64,000 bases of DNA from Sweltsa coloradensis (Eukaryota; Arthropoda; Insecta; Plecoptera; Chloroperlidae), in assembly GCA_024449915.1 (NCBI GenBank), contig JAMZAV010000068.1, positions 124,001-188,000 of the forward strand. The letters run 5' to 3'. The notes beneath the pieces were generated by a model. The model made no database searches. It was not told the origin of the DNA and worked only from the letters and a program-made list of their open reading frames with translations. Made by a program: the position numbers and the translations under genes. Of this stretch, positions 34,081 to 43,880 are shown piece after piece (position 1 is the stretch's first letter; each line of letters opens with the position of its first letter).

Positions 34081-34379
34081 ATCCCATTCAGAAATAAAAC
34101 TGATCAACAAAAGAGGACAATAAATAAAACGAGACACAAATACACAAATGACTATTAACTTTATCTATGACTACTAAAAATGACTATAGTCGGGCACGGA
34201 CGATGCTTGAGAAAGGAGACGGAGTCCCCGAAATACCGCGAATAAAAGTAAGTAACCCAGGTTAAAGTTCAATTGAATGGTTTTATAATATACGTTTCCG
34301 GGTTATTGGCGAATGAGTTGTTGTGATAATTTTTTTAATTAAAATTATGTATTGTAATGATGACTTTAAGAACACATAA
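34081..34379. other. No gene recognised
   Basis: Unique AT-rich DNA. Confidence 0.6.
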
Positions 34380-34470
34380 TAAGAATCGAAATAATCGACT
34401 TCAAAAAATCAATTATAGCGTAGGCTCGAACCCAAACCTCCGCTTTTACACCACTGCCCGTTCATCTTTC
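34380..34470 (-). mobile_element. Decayed tRNA-SINE piece (B-box)
   Basis: The reverse strand reads GCAGTGGTGTAAAAGCGGAG, then GGTTTGGGTTCGAGCC, a good B-box context. The same arrangement (AGTGGT...GCCGGAGGT...GGTTAGAGCC) is found at 37.71-37.76 kb, so these are probably two relics of one family. Confidence 0.4.
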
Positions 34471-35094
34471 ATCGTCAACGTCAGCATCACCTAACAAAGA
34501 AATAAAAACCGCCAATTCATCTTATTTTATTCACCAAGAAAAAAAAACGATCTGTTCCATGTATCCCGTTTCTTGTCGCTTTCCTCAGTGAGGATCCGTG
34601 ATTGAGAGAGCGTTGAAAGAAGGGCCGTAACATCAGTTTGTCCTGCCCATCCACAGACTGACCGTGCCTTTGGCATTTTAGAAGGAAGGGGGCGTGCATG
34701 GTGTGTTCAATCTTCATTAGCCTTGAGGCACACATCAAATTTGTTTTTGACCACCATTTAATACCTTTTTACTTCAAATGTTAACAACGTGATCGATTTT
34801 AGGTTTTGTCATTACATAATTATTCCAAGCCGATTAAAAATTATATTGAATGCGGAAAAATACCTTGATGCACTCAATTTTCTACAAAAAAGATCGTTAA
34901 TACTTATGTAATAATCATATGAAGTCTAACTACTGTCATATAATTGGTTTTCAGAGCACGGTTTTAATTCAAAGTAAAAATACCCACAAAGGGCACACGT
35001 GTACGCCGATAGGCATTACTCACATTGCTGTATTGTCCCTTTAAACCAATACAAATTATTTTAAATAAATTAGCCCCCATTCATTGTACTAATA
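34471..35094. other. No gene recognised
   Basis: No element identified. The minus-strand frame 34517-34738 is not recognisable. Confidence 0.55.
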
Positions 35095-35290
35095 GTGAAA
35101 CCCACCCCGGCGACGCATCGTCCGGTTGGTGATCCCGCGTGCTAATTAAAGGAAACCGTAGCAATCAACGCTCGCAATTGACACAGTTATCTCCGTTTGT
35201 CCTTCTCTTGTAGCGGTATTGTGTCAATCAGGAGGGAATTATTTCTCGAGATATACTCTCGAGTGAGACGAACCACGTATATTCAGCTGA
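35095..35290. promoter_or_regulatory. Candidate cis-regulatory stretch upstream of the orphan ORF
   Basis: A unique, higher-GC block starting CCCACCCCGGCGACGCATCG. It contains GTGCTAATTAAAGG, CAATTGACACAG, TTGTGTCAATCAGG and an inverted CTCGAGATATACTCTCGAG (35247-35265). Such mixtures resemble conserved enhancers. It lies ~700 bp 5' of the ORF at 35967, but a functional link is not shown. Confidence 0.25.
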
Positions 35291-35966
35291 AATTAATTGT
35301 GATAGAGGTATTTAGTTCTCCTTTATCAGATTAAGGAGAACGTTATACGATAATCCTGAGGGAGTTGACGGTTGTCGGTTGTCGGTTACCTCTTCAGAGT
35401 GATGTGGATCCCACAAAGTGGTTGTGCTAATTCTATTTCCTGTCACTAAGCATGTCAACAGTAAGTCTGCTTACACTACACTCTCAAGTCATAACCTGCC
35501 TGCCTGCCTGCACTACCCAGGTAAACTGATGAGTGATCTTTAGCGCGTAATTACAACTGGGACGCTTCAAACTCTCTGACTTTATTAGTACTTGGCTGGA
35601 GGCGGTGCTTATGCTTTAGAGGAAAGAAACACTCACGATGTAACGAGGTTTTAACAAGTTAAATCTCACTCAACCGTTAGAACGAAATCCTATAACTCTA
35701 GAACGCTCAAAACGCTTTGTGTTCATCTTATACAGTGTAAATTTGAGCGAGGAATAGATGTGCTGCTTTCTTGTTTAATTTTAAAACTAGTTATCCATGC
35801 ATTCTACCACCACCCCTTCCTCTCCCCTCCCCCCTCCACGCCTCACCACCCTATCAGCAATAATCGAGTCCATTAGCAGTGCTCGGTGTACACGAAACTG
35901 TTTTAAGTAAATAATGGAATGGAATGCGGTGAGGCCGACATGGGCACATCTTGATGGAGGAATAAA
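35291..35966. other. Non-coding; pyrimidine tract before the orphan ORF
   Basis: Contains (CCTG)4 at about 35497-35512 and a C/T-rich tract (35805-35850) that would suit a polypyrimidine tract. No convincing TATA box or splice acceptor next to the following ORF. Confidence 0.5.
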
Positions 35967-36563
35967 ATGCAAACGATAGCTGTTCGTATAATTGTCACCT
36001 CTTTTATTTCATTCGTGCAACGGGCCAGCCGACCGTCCACATACCATTCCACTATATTTACTCTAACAGCGAACATGGGACGCGAGATACTGGGGGAGGC
36101 GCGTATATCCGCACCACTCTGTTTTTACGAAGAAAGCTTTGGCAATGGCATCCCAAGTAATCATGGTTTATTGTTGGAGACTCCCTATTTTTCTTCGGAT
36201 ATATTGGCCTACGATGGATCGCAGCGCAATATGGGGCTAAGACACCAATCCGTCACACGAAGTTATGAAATATCTTTTGAAAGTGGGGCTAAAGTAGAAA
36301 TACGTCAAGGCTTTGAGTGTAGTGAATGGTTTAACTTGAGAGCTGGTGACGGTACATCAGACTCCACTCAGTCTGCTCGATGCTTCTGTAAGCTGACACG
36401 TGGTAGATGCTTCGATTATTACGCCCACAATAAAGTTGGCCCTAATAAGATGAGCGATGTCGTTGCCATTAATTTAGATCGGTTGCGACAACAAGGGATT
36501 GTGTTTGAGAAAATTATGTTAACCAGGGAAACGTGGCCAGGGAAGAATACAATAGTGTATTGA
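35967..36563 (+). CDS. Orphan ORF, 198 codons, function unknown
   Basis: This is the longest open frame that is not transposon-derived, and its codons are richer in GC than the flanks. The composition is that of a globular protein (balanced Gly, Glu, Arg, Tyr), not the Phe/Ile/Lys-rich pattern of chance frames here. The first ~25 residues (MQTIAVRIIVTSFISFVQRA) are hydrophobic and could be a weak signal peptide; an alternative start is the methionine at residue 37 (36075). Later parts carry YEISFESGAKVEIRQGFE (about residues 100-117), a cysteine cluster CFCKLTRGRC (about 142-151) and a C-terminus ending NTIVY. I recognise no domain. AATAAA at 36650 and AATAAAG at 36701 could be poly-A signals. 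It may be a single-exon gene, the last exon of a larger gene, or a transposon/viral gene remnant. Confidence 0.45.
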   Translation: MQTIAVRIIVTSFISFVQRASRPSTYHSTIFTLTANMGREILGEARISAPLCFYEESFGNGIPSNHGLLLETPYFSSDILAYDGSQRNMGLRHQSVTRSYEISFESGAKVEIRQGFECSEWFNLRAGDGTSDSTQSARCFCKLTRGRCFDYYAHNKVGPNKMSDVVAINLDRLRQQGIVFEKIMLTRETWPGKNTIVY

Positions 36564-37704
36564 GATATCATGCTACTAGATTTCCTTGAAATATCTTGTT
36601 TCAGACAATATGGACCTCAAACGTAACTCGTTCATACTTCATGCATTTAGAAATAAAACCGTATCAAGAGCAACAATTTTACTTCAATCAATCATGTACA
36701 CAATAAAGTTGTTCCCGATTTATTAACCGCCAAGAGGAACTAATAAATATTAAAACATCGCAGCGTAAAAATAATCTCAATAAACAAACTAATTATTATG
36801 GACTAACAAGCGCCTAGGTCTACATGAGCAGGGTTGACCAGCCTCATTCCAAAAGAACGCGCAATACAGCCGTTCCGCTCAAGACGTCTCGATTTCGTTT
36901 GTTCCAAGAGATTCGGTCTCGTACTATACAGAGTAGTGCGCGTCCGCGTTTATGTTGTAATCCGTGAATGTAAGATAACCCGATGAAAAATAATTGACAA
37001 TTCATTGATACAACCAGAGTCGACAAAGAAGTTTCTCCGTAATGAGTAAATATACATAGTTTACTAAACTAAGTCAAAGAACGGTATGTGACTTTGTCGT
37101 TACGTATGTTGATAACGTTTCATTTACAATGTAGACCGTGCTTGTTAGTGTCGAGAATAGGTAAGTATGTGTACCTCTATCACTATCTACACCCCAATGT
37201 CTCTATAACAACGCCAAGAAGCCTAATAAAATGGATGTTTGTCTAGCTTGAAGTCTATTGTTGTCCAGACACACAGGGTTTCCTTGAAATAAATAACCTT
37301 GTACTTGTTTCTGTTGTGTGATGTGCGGAGGCCGATGGCTGCGGCACCTCGAAGCGTGATCCTATTGAAAAGGAGGCATTAGCGCTCTACTAAGGGATGA
37401 TACTCTTGTTGAGAAGGGTTGTTTGCCATGAAACATGACACGGCATTCATACATGCCTCGTGCTCAAAGACGCTGTATTAATCACGGTCCGTTATGTACA
37501 CATTACAACGACGTGGCTTTATTATTGAACGAGCTAAGCGCGAGGCTCACAAAGAAGTGAACTTGCTTTCCAGATCATGATTCAGAGCGAACTATTTAGT
37601 CATTATACTCAGCTAAGTTTTGATTTTGTTTCAGAAATAAAATAGTTTTTCTTTGGTTCATTTACAATATTTCAACTAACATTATTTATTGATATTTGTC
37701 GTAA
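36564..37704. other. No gene recognised
   Basis: Begins with the possible 3' UTR of the orphan ORF (poly-A-signal-like sequence to ~36710), then AT-rich unique DNA. Confidence 0.5.
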
Positions 37705-37765
37705 AAGTTTGCACCGTTTGGGGCTCTAACCTATGACCTCCGGCTCTACGTACCACTACTCTAAA
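37705..37765 (-). mobile_element. Decayed tRNA-SINE piece (B-box)
   Basis: The reverse strand reads AGTGGTACGTAGAGCCGGAG, then GTCATAGGTTAGAGCC. It parallels 34.4 kb. Head only, and degraded. Confidence 0.35.
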
Positions 37766-39280
37766 TTATGTCGACACTTGCTATCATACAGCAAGTCTGT
37801 CCTCAAAGCGGACTCATGATTTAAGATCCTAGTGAACATGATTTTTATTGGAATTTGTATCGATATCGGGCAACGATTGTGTATTGAAACCTAGTTTGAT
37901 CCACCAGAGTTTTATTTCTTTTTTTAAAGTATAGTTAAAACATCGGCTATACGAGTGACGGACTGTTTGAATTTATGATAATATTAGATTATATCCAGTC
38001 CTACAAACTATTCATTGCTCCATGAGACCTGTTGGTGTTAAACTACAAACAACCCAAGAATTCTAAACCAATATTTGCTACATGTTCACTTTGTTTACTT
38101 TTACATATTTTACTGAAGGCATCTAATACACATCAAACTAACAACAAGTTATCAATTTTAATTTAAAATAATACGCTATTGTTAGCTATTTATAACGTCA
38201 TTGACGTCCTTTTCAGAGAGAATAAAATAGAGGAAAAAATACTAAAATATCCTCAAGGACTAGTTTTCAAACGCAATCTGTCCTTTTTACTTCTAACTAC
38301 TTACTACTTTCGTATAGTTAAGTATTTAAATAGCTTAATTGTGTTTGAGTTTTAGTTTAAAGAGCGATATAACTTAATAAAAACATGTAGTATCACGCAC
38401 GAAATGTTATTTGTGTACTGGCTACCACTTTTATTACATGATTACATTTTAAGTAGAAACATTAAACCAAATTAATGTAAACACCACCAGAACTGAGTTT
38501 AAGATTATTATTATTATTATTATTGCCAATGTGAACATTTTAAGAGAGTAAAATATATATTTTGGGGTCATAATCGAAGTTGAAACCAATTTAGATTGTG
38601 TCACTAAATATTATTAAATCTAATTTATTCCGTACAAAATTCAATGACCACTAGAACACTCTTTACAGCGCTTCAATTTTCCTATAAAAGCTTTAGACAG
38701 CTTCAGTGTCATCAATATGCATAGCTCTAATTATTGCTCCGTTCGTTACCTTTCTGGCGTTTCACTTTGGAAATCTTTTGATAAATTACAAAACTTACAC
38801 TGTGGCGAGCATAAATTTGCTGTATAAAGAAACCACAATCACCGATAAAAAATAATTCTATGTTTTATCTTCCCGTTCTTTTTTAACACTTTTTTGCATG
38901 CACATAATTGAAAAAGTAAAAAACAAACAATAAGGCCAAAATATGTTTCTGATTTGAGCACTACAAAGTACAATACTTTTTGCTGAAACAATGACATGTT
39001 TTTGCGTAATATTTTTACTTTTCGCATCAACATTTAAATTCAGCTAGATTCATATTTATTTACGTAGCCAAACAATACAAATGCCACAGCATATTAGTTT
39101 AAAATGAAGGTGATCATTATCCAATAACATTTTATCATCACGTATCTCTACTACAAATACATAATATGTAATTCGATATATTACAGGCACGGGTATGAAA
39201 GTACGCAAACTAGGGTGCGAAGTTACGTTATCAACAGATAGTAGAATAAGGCATGCGAATATAAATTAAGTTAAATCTAG
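37766..39280. other. No gene recognised; ATT microsatellite
   Basis: (ATT)n at about 38506-38525, otherwise AT-rich unique DNA. Positions 39190-39294 vaguely resemble 47960-48080: a GGGTAT start, TTATCAACAGAT in the middle, a GGTGGAGGTG or GGTGAGGTG end. Confidence 0.5.
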
Positions 39281-39294
39281 TTTTGGTGGAGGTG
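39281..39294 (-). repeat. Partial dispersed motif, TTTTGGTGGAGGTG
   Basis: Half of the recurrent motif followed by TCTAG, just outside the M1 copy. See the separate finding on the motif. Confidence 0.6.
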
Positions 39295-39332
39295 TCTAGT
39301 ATTTATGGATCAAGTTTGGGTAAGGCTTTGCC

Positions 39333-40007
39333 CGCCACTGATCCAATAATCCCTTCAAATTCAGTTTGCACATGAATCACCTGAATTGTGATTGAATAGT
39401 ACCAATTTCCAATTCGTGAATTTTCGCGATATTATAGTTGATACCGCGAACTAGTGTTGAAATTTGAAATCATGTCTTTAACGCGAATTAGGTTACGAAA
39501 TTTCAAACAAAGCTTTATTTTTCAAAGTTTTGGTGGAGGTGCCGGGTAGGTAGTAGAAATTAAATTAATCCTGGCTGGTACATATGGTGGAGGTGCTGGG
39601 TCATAATACGCGATTGTGAGATCACAATAATCGTTTGTACGCGAGTAAGCTCAAATTACTTCATACCAAATATCGACATTACACAAAAAATGCACAATTT
39701 CGTAATTTTGGTGGAGGTGCCGGGTAGTCGAAATTAATCTTGGTAAAAACTGTCAGAAACGTTGAAAACTGAATGCTGAAATTGGTCAAGCTTATAATAA
39801 TTAAAACTGATTCTTATACTCTCGTGTGCTTGTTTTTCTTTTATATTAATCATAAATTGTCTTGGAATTTGTGATACTAATAATTTAAAACTTGTTTTTT
39901 AAATTGTGAATTATCAAATTGTTTTTTTGGTAAACAACGAAAAATCGCAAATTTTTATTTTTAGGTCACGAATTTTCAAAATTAAAAAATAAAATTGCAC
40001 ATCTCTA
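39333..40007 (-). mobile_element. hAT-like MITE family M1, copy 2, one end lost
   Basis: Reverse-orientation copy of 8013-8704. The end at 40007 (GCACATCTCTA, 39997-40007) matches the M1 terminus. The internal blocks match, including three motif copies (39528, 39585, 39707), and the segment AATCCCTTCAAATTCAGTTT is present near 39350. The outer ~50 bp of the other end is replaced by unrelated sequence containing GGATCA...TGATCC, so no paired terminal repeat or target duplication remains. Divergence from copy 1 is moderate. Confidence 0.85.
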
Positions 40008-40539
40008 CTTTCTAGCAAGCCAGTTAAATAATTGATCAAAGTAGTATTTTTATTTATTTAGTTGGCATCACTCATTGTAACTCGATTTAAATTCTATTTC
40101 CTTAGAAATTTGGAATTGGGCAATTCACTGTTTTTGGCCTTAATGTTATTCCGACAGGAGCAGATAAAGGGCTAATAAATGGAACCCCATTCACTCATAT
40201 TCATCAATTATAATCACAATTGAATGTATATCATATTGATTAACTAGGTTGCAGGCAAATGTTTCGTAAGTATCTTGTCACAATGTACATGCAAGATATT
40301 CTTTTTTATATTTGACTGACTTTTGGTCAGTTGACCAATTTTAATTTAGCCGGTCAAAGTGCCATCCCTACTTGTAATGTAACATTTTATATTATAGTTA
40401 AATAGACAACATGCTACTGAGCAAGGTAATTGATTAAACTGTGATTAGTATCGATGTATCAGTCACCATAACCCAAAGCTACACGTTTGAGGCAATACTT
40501 CCAGACATGCGTAGGAAAGTGCTCGCTGGTTTACGTTTG
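40008..40539. other. No gene recognised
   Basis: AT-rich unique DNA. Confidence 0.6.
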
Positions 40540-40800
40540 AAATGATGTGTGTATCAACACTCCCCAAGGCAGAGGTCAAACGCTTAATCGTCTGGGGCCT
40601 CGGCCGCTATGTATACTACACGCTCGTTATCGGCATGTCCGCAGCGCCACGCACATCACATCCACCCGCCCGCCCGCGTGCCCGTAATTGTTCGCGTTCC
40701 AGAAGTTATCCCGATGTAACAGCATTTACGTGTACAATGTGCGTTCGTGACGTCATCCACTGGCTTTAATTGCGCAAATTATGTTTTTATCAGGCGTGAC
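40540..40800. promoter_or_regulatory. Candidate regulatory island with CRE palindrome
   Basis: CpG-bearing, GC-rich for this window (CCCGCCCGCCCGCGTGCCCG, 40668-40687). Contains TGACGTCA (40747-40754, the CREB/ATF consensus palindrome) and a TTGCGCAA C/EBP-type palindrome (40768-40775). A 75-codon frame covers it but shows no domain. It could be a promoter or enhancer; no transcription unit is evident. Confidence 0.3.
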
Positions 40801-41726
40801 AGTGGTAGCCCTGTGAACACTTCATAGCGTTACCAACATTTAGACTTAATTGTGGACGCTTCTTCTTTGCCGTTGGTATTTATAGAGCTTAGCTATTAAA
40901 AATGTGGCAGACTAATTACTCGAATTCGCAGACATTACAACATAAAAACGCAATGTGGGAAATATTTAAAAGATTCAGTCGCACTTTGAACCATGTTCGT
41001 ATACATTTAAACAATTTATGAAGTATACAAATTATTTAACACAAAATTTTAACAATATTGATATAGGTTTAAAATACGGTTTCTGGCGTGTAAATATAGA
41101 TTATTTTATTGCACCTTTCTTATAATGCGCAGTTACTGAAAAAGCATTCAATTAACACAGCGTCGACAACAAAACCAACATTCCCCCCCCCCCCAAATAA
41201 TATGAATTTACATGGTGGCAAGTACCAAAAATTAACAATCTGTTGTAGTATCAAAATTACCACGGCTATATCCCTTGGTTTAAAGCTATTTTTATCATTT
41301 TTTATCCAAATCCATTTTCTCCAAACACCTTCTGAACCTTTTCTCTTTGGATTCCTCACGTTTTGTGTAATTGTTACTACTGTGTTAAAGTTCGGGCATG
41401 CGTAAGAGTTGACGAACCCCACTTTCGGGGTTGTTTAACATTGATTTTATATTGTTAACACTATTCCAATATTTATTTTGATACGATCACAAGGCAATTC
41501 AAGGTTTTCGGGGCATTACGCCGGGTTAAGAGTGTTTTAACATACGTACGTGTTAACGTATACTGTGCTTTGTAGTGTAATGTAAATCAATTAAAAATAA
41601 TGATATCTAAATTTGGTTATTGAAAAATCATAAGTACCTCTTAATTACGTGTATATAACGGAATCACAATATAAATGTGAAAAAGAACGGTATGAAGTCC
41701 AAAAACACAATTTTAATTAGAAACGC
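40801..41726. other. No gene recognised; poly-C tract
   Basis: A run of 12 C at 41183-41194. The opposed ~100-codon frames at 41109-41422 overlap on both strands, cross the poly-C tract and have no recognisable domain. Confidence 0.55.
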
Positions 41727-41736
41727 ACAAGAAACG

Positions 41737-42154
41737 ATTGATTGAATGATTGAATATTGCAACGTCTCATATTAATGCACTTTAGCTATTCGAGACGATG
41801 AGTGGTGATAGATGAGGATGAAGTATGAACAGAAGGGAGGAGAGGAACCCGGTACCGGCACGTAGCCTACTCCTTTCGAAAAGTACCAAAGGGACCAACG
41901 GCTTAACGTCCCATCCGACAGGACGGTGTAACTTTGAGTCATAGAGGTTCCTCCACTAACCCGGACTGCCGACAAACGTCGAGAAAAACAAAGCCGTTAC
42001 ACTAGCTCTCGAACCCTCCATCTGCTCTAACCAGCGGTATACGTGAGTTTCAGAACAGAGCGGTCACCCACTCTACCCCTGACCACGCCCGATTCTGCTT
42101 AATTTCGGTGTTCGAGTGGGAACCGGTTAAACGACCTCGGCTAAACCGCTGGCT
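41737..42154 (-). mobile_element. 5S rRNA-derived SINE, intact with target duplication
   Basis: A complete 418-bp SINE on the reverse strand, flanked by the exact 10-bp duplication ACAAGAAACG (41727-41736, 42155-42164). Its first ~100 bp (42154-42055) are a diverged 5S rRNA: ACCGGTTCC, ACACCGAAATTAAGCAG, TCGGGCGTGGTCAG and GGGTGACCGC occur in the order and spacing of 5S RNA. A central body contains GGATGGGACGTTAAGCCG (around 41918), a segment I associate with metazoan SINE cores, then a 3' end with ATTCAATC-type tail repeats. The 67-codon frame at 41772-41975 is fortuitous. Intact duplication and boundaries imply a relatively young insertion. Confidence 0.9.
42060..42111 (-). promoter_or_regulatory. 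5S-type Pol III internal control region of the SINE
   Basis: On the reverse strand an A-box-like ACACCGAAATTAAGCAG (42111-42095) and a C-box GGGTGACCGC (42069-42060) are spaced as in 5S rRNA genes, where TFIIIA binds. The sequence differs from canonical 5S RNA at many places, so it is a SINE promoter and not a 5S gene. Confidence 0.75.
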
Positions 42155-42164
42155 ACAAGAAACG

Positions 42165-43863
42165 AACAATAAATACTAGTATAGTTTTGAATACACAAAC
42201 GATTAAAAAACATAATCTGGTTTCGATTTTGTAGCCTCAGTGTTATTATTTCTTATAGAACATTTTCGGTCAATTTGGTGTTTTAATTCACGTTTAAACA
42301 AGCAAAACAATGTGTAATATATGCAATAATACAACACATAATTATGCATTATTCATATAAAGTGCTATACAAGTATATTCATGCTATTCGTCGGTAATTT
42401 AATATTCGCCAGATTCATGGTTTACATTTGCGTATTGTCTAACAATAAAAACATAACTTACACATTATGGTTATAGTTTCATCAAGTTAAAGGATGAAAT
42501 ACATTAATAATTTACCCATCATTTTTCTATTTTGTAACTTTACATTTGTGCACAAGAGCGTTCAGAAGTAATCAGTTGCGACGATATGAGGTCTGAGTAA
42601 TAAAACAGGCTGCAGACTAAACGCAATAGAATGATCCTGTGTGTCACGAACACACAATGGGCTTACGCCCTGTGTTTAATTTATCCCCACAGAACGTTAA
42701 GAATCACGCGTGCTCTGTCACACCGGTCGCCGTTGCTTTTTACGTTTTATTTTCATGAGATATTACACGCGAGAGGCGGGAAAAAGATGCCCCTTAGCAA
42801 AATAATGTACAGTACTCGCCACAGCAACGATATTTAACAAGAACAGAAGAAATCGGTGGAATCTTGTCTTGTTTTTACGGTTAATAAAACATAACGTTAT
42901 GCGCTTCCATACAAAAAAGGAACGTCCCGTCTTTCTTCCATAATAGACATGCCCTATATTGTCTGAAAACTGATATTCCTGAGTCTCCATGTAAATTCGT
43001 GCTCTTAACATTTGATGAGCGAATCTTACATGAGCTTGTTTCTACATGAAAGAGGTACCGTTGATTGCATGAAGTGCAGAACTGCGAGGGTGAAAAACGA
43101 GCAAGATGTGATTTAAATTAACCAATCTATGTGTTACACTTACATGTTATGATGTTTTATCTCAGACATACAAGTTATATGCAACAACTAGACATTGTAC
43201 AACGCAAAACTAATAACACCAGTATCATGCAGCTGCAATACTCAATTGAACGAAAAATGATTTTATTGGACACGAGATGATTGTTTACATTAAAGCATCA
43301 TAAAGCATACATAAATACAAGGTGATCATCCACTGACAATCTGGTTTTTACTTATTTAAACATGTCAATAAAATAAATACAAAAAATAGTTTCACCAATA
43401 ATACAATATGAACTAAAAATAAAATTGATAATGCATTTAAATATGATCAATTGCAAAATACAAAAATACATTCTTGATACAATATTGTCATATAAAAAGA
43501 ATAATAGAATCAAGTTAAGATTGTGTAAATAAAATTACGACTTTTGATTATATTCGTAAAATGCTCGTTTATTTGTTAATTATTTGTTTCGCAACACATA
43601 ATTAATCAGATGTGTCACGAAGATGGCAGAAAGAGAGAAGCTACACTTAGTATGAAATGGTAGCTCTGCAGATTATTGTAAACAGTTTTTAATAATGCAT
43701 AACCTTGTTATACAGTTTTATGCATGATCCACTTTAAAATCAAGCAAAAGCGTGTATTCATCAACGACTGTTGTGTTGATCATAACTTTATTAATAAATC
43801 CGCATCATTTTACAATATTATCTAATGAAACGAATTAATTAAACAGCGATTAACAATATATGA
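42165..43863. other. No gene recognised
   Basis: AT-rich unique DNA. No credible gene. Confidence 0.6.
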
Positions 43864-43880
43864 TGGTGGAGGTGCCGGGT
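43864..43880 (-). repeat. Dispersed motif, isolated copy
   Basis: TGGTGGAGGTGCCGGGT stands alone in AT-rich DNA with no MITE core around it. Confidence 0.75.

Noticed and set aside
41109..41422. Opposed ~100-codon frames as genes
   Set aside because: Both strands open across a poly-C tract (41183). Poly-Pro/poly-Gly in the middle is a homopolymer artefact.
42055..42154. A real 5S rRNA gene
   Set aside because: Too many differences from 5S RNA. It is followed by a SINE body and flanked by a target duplication.
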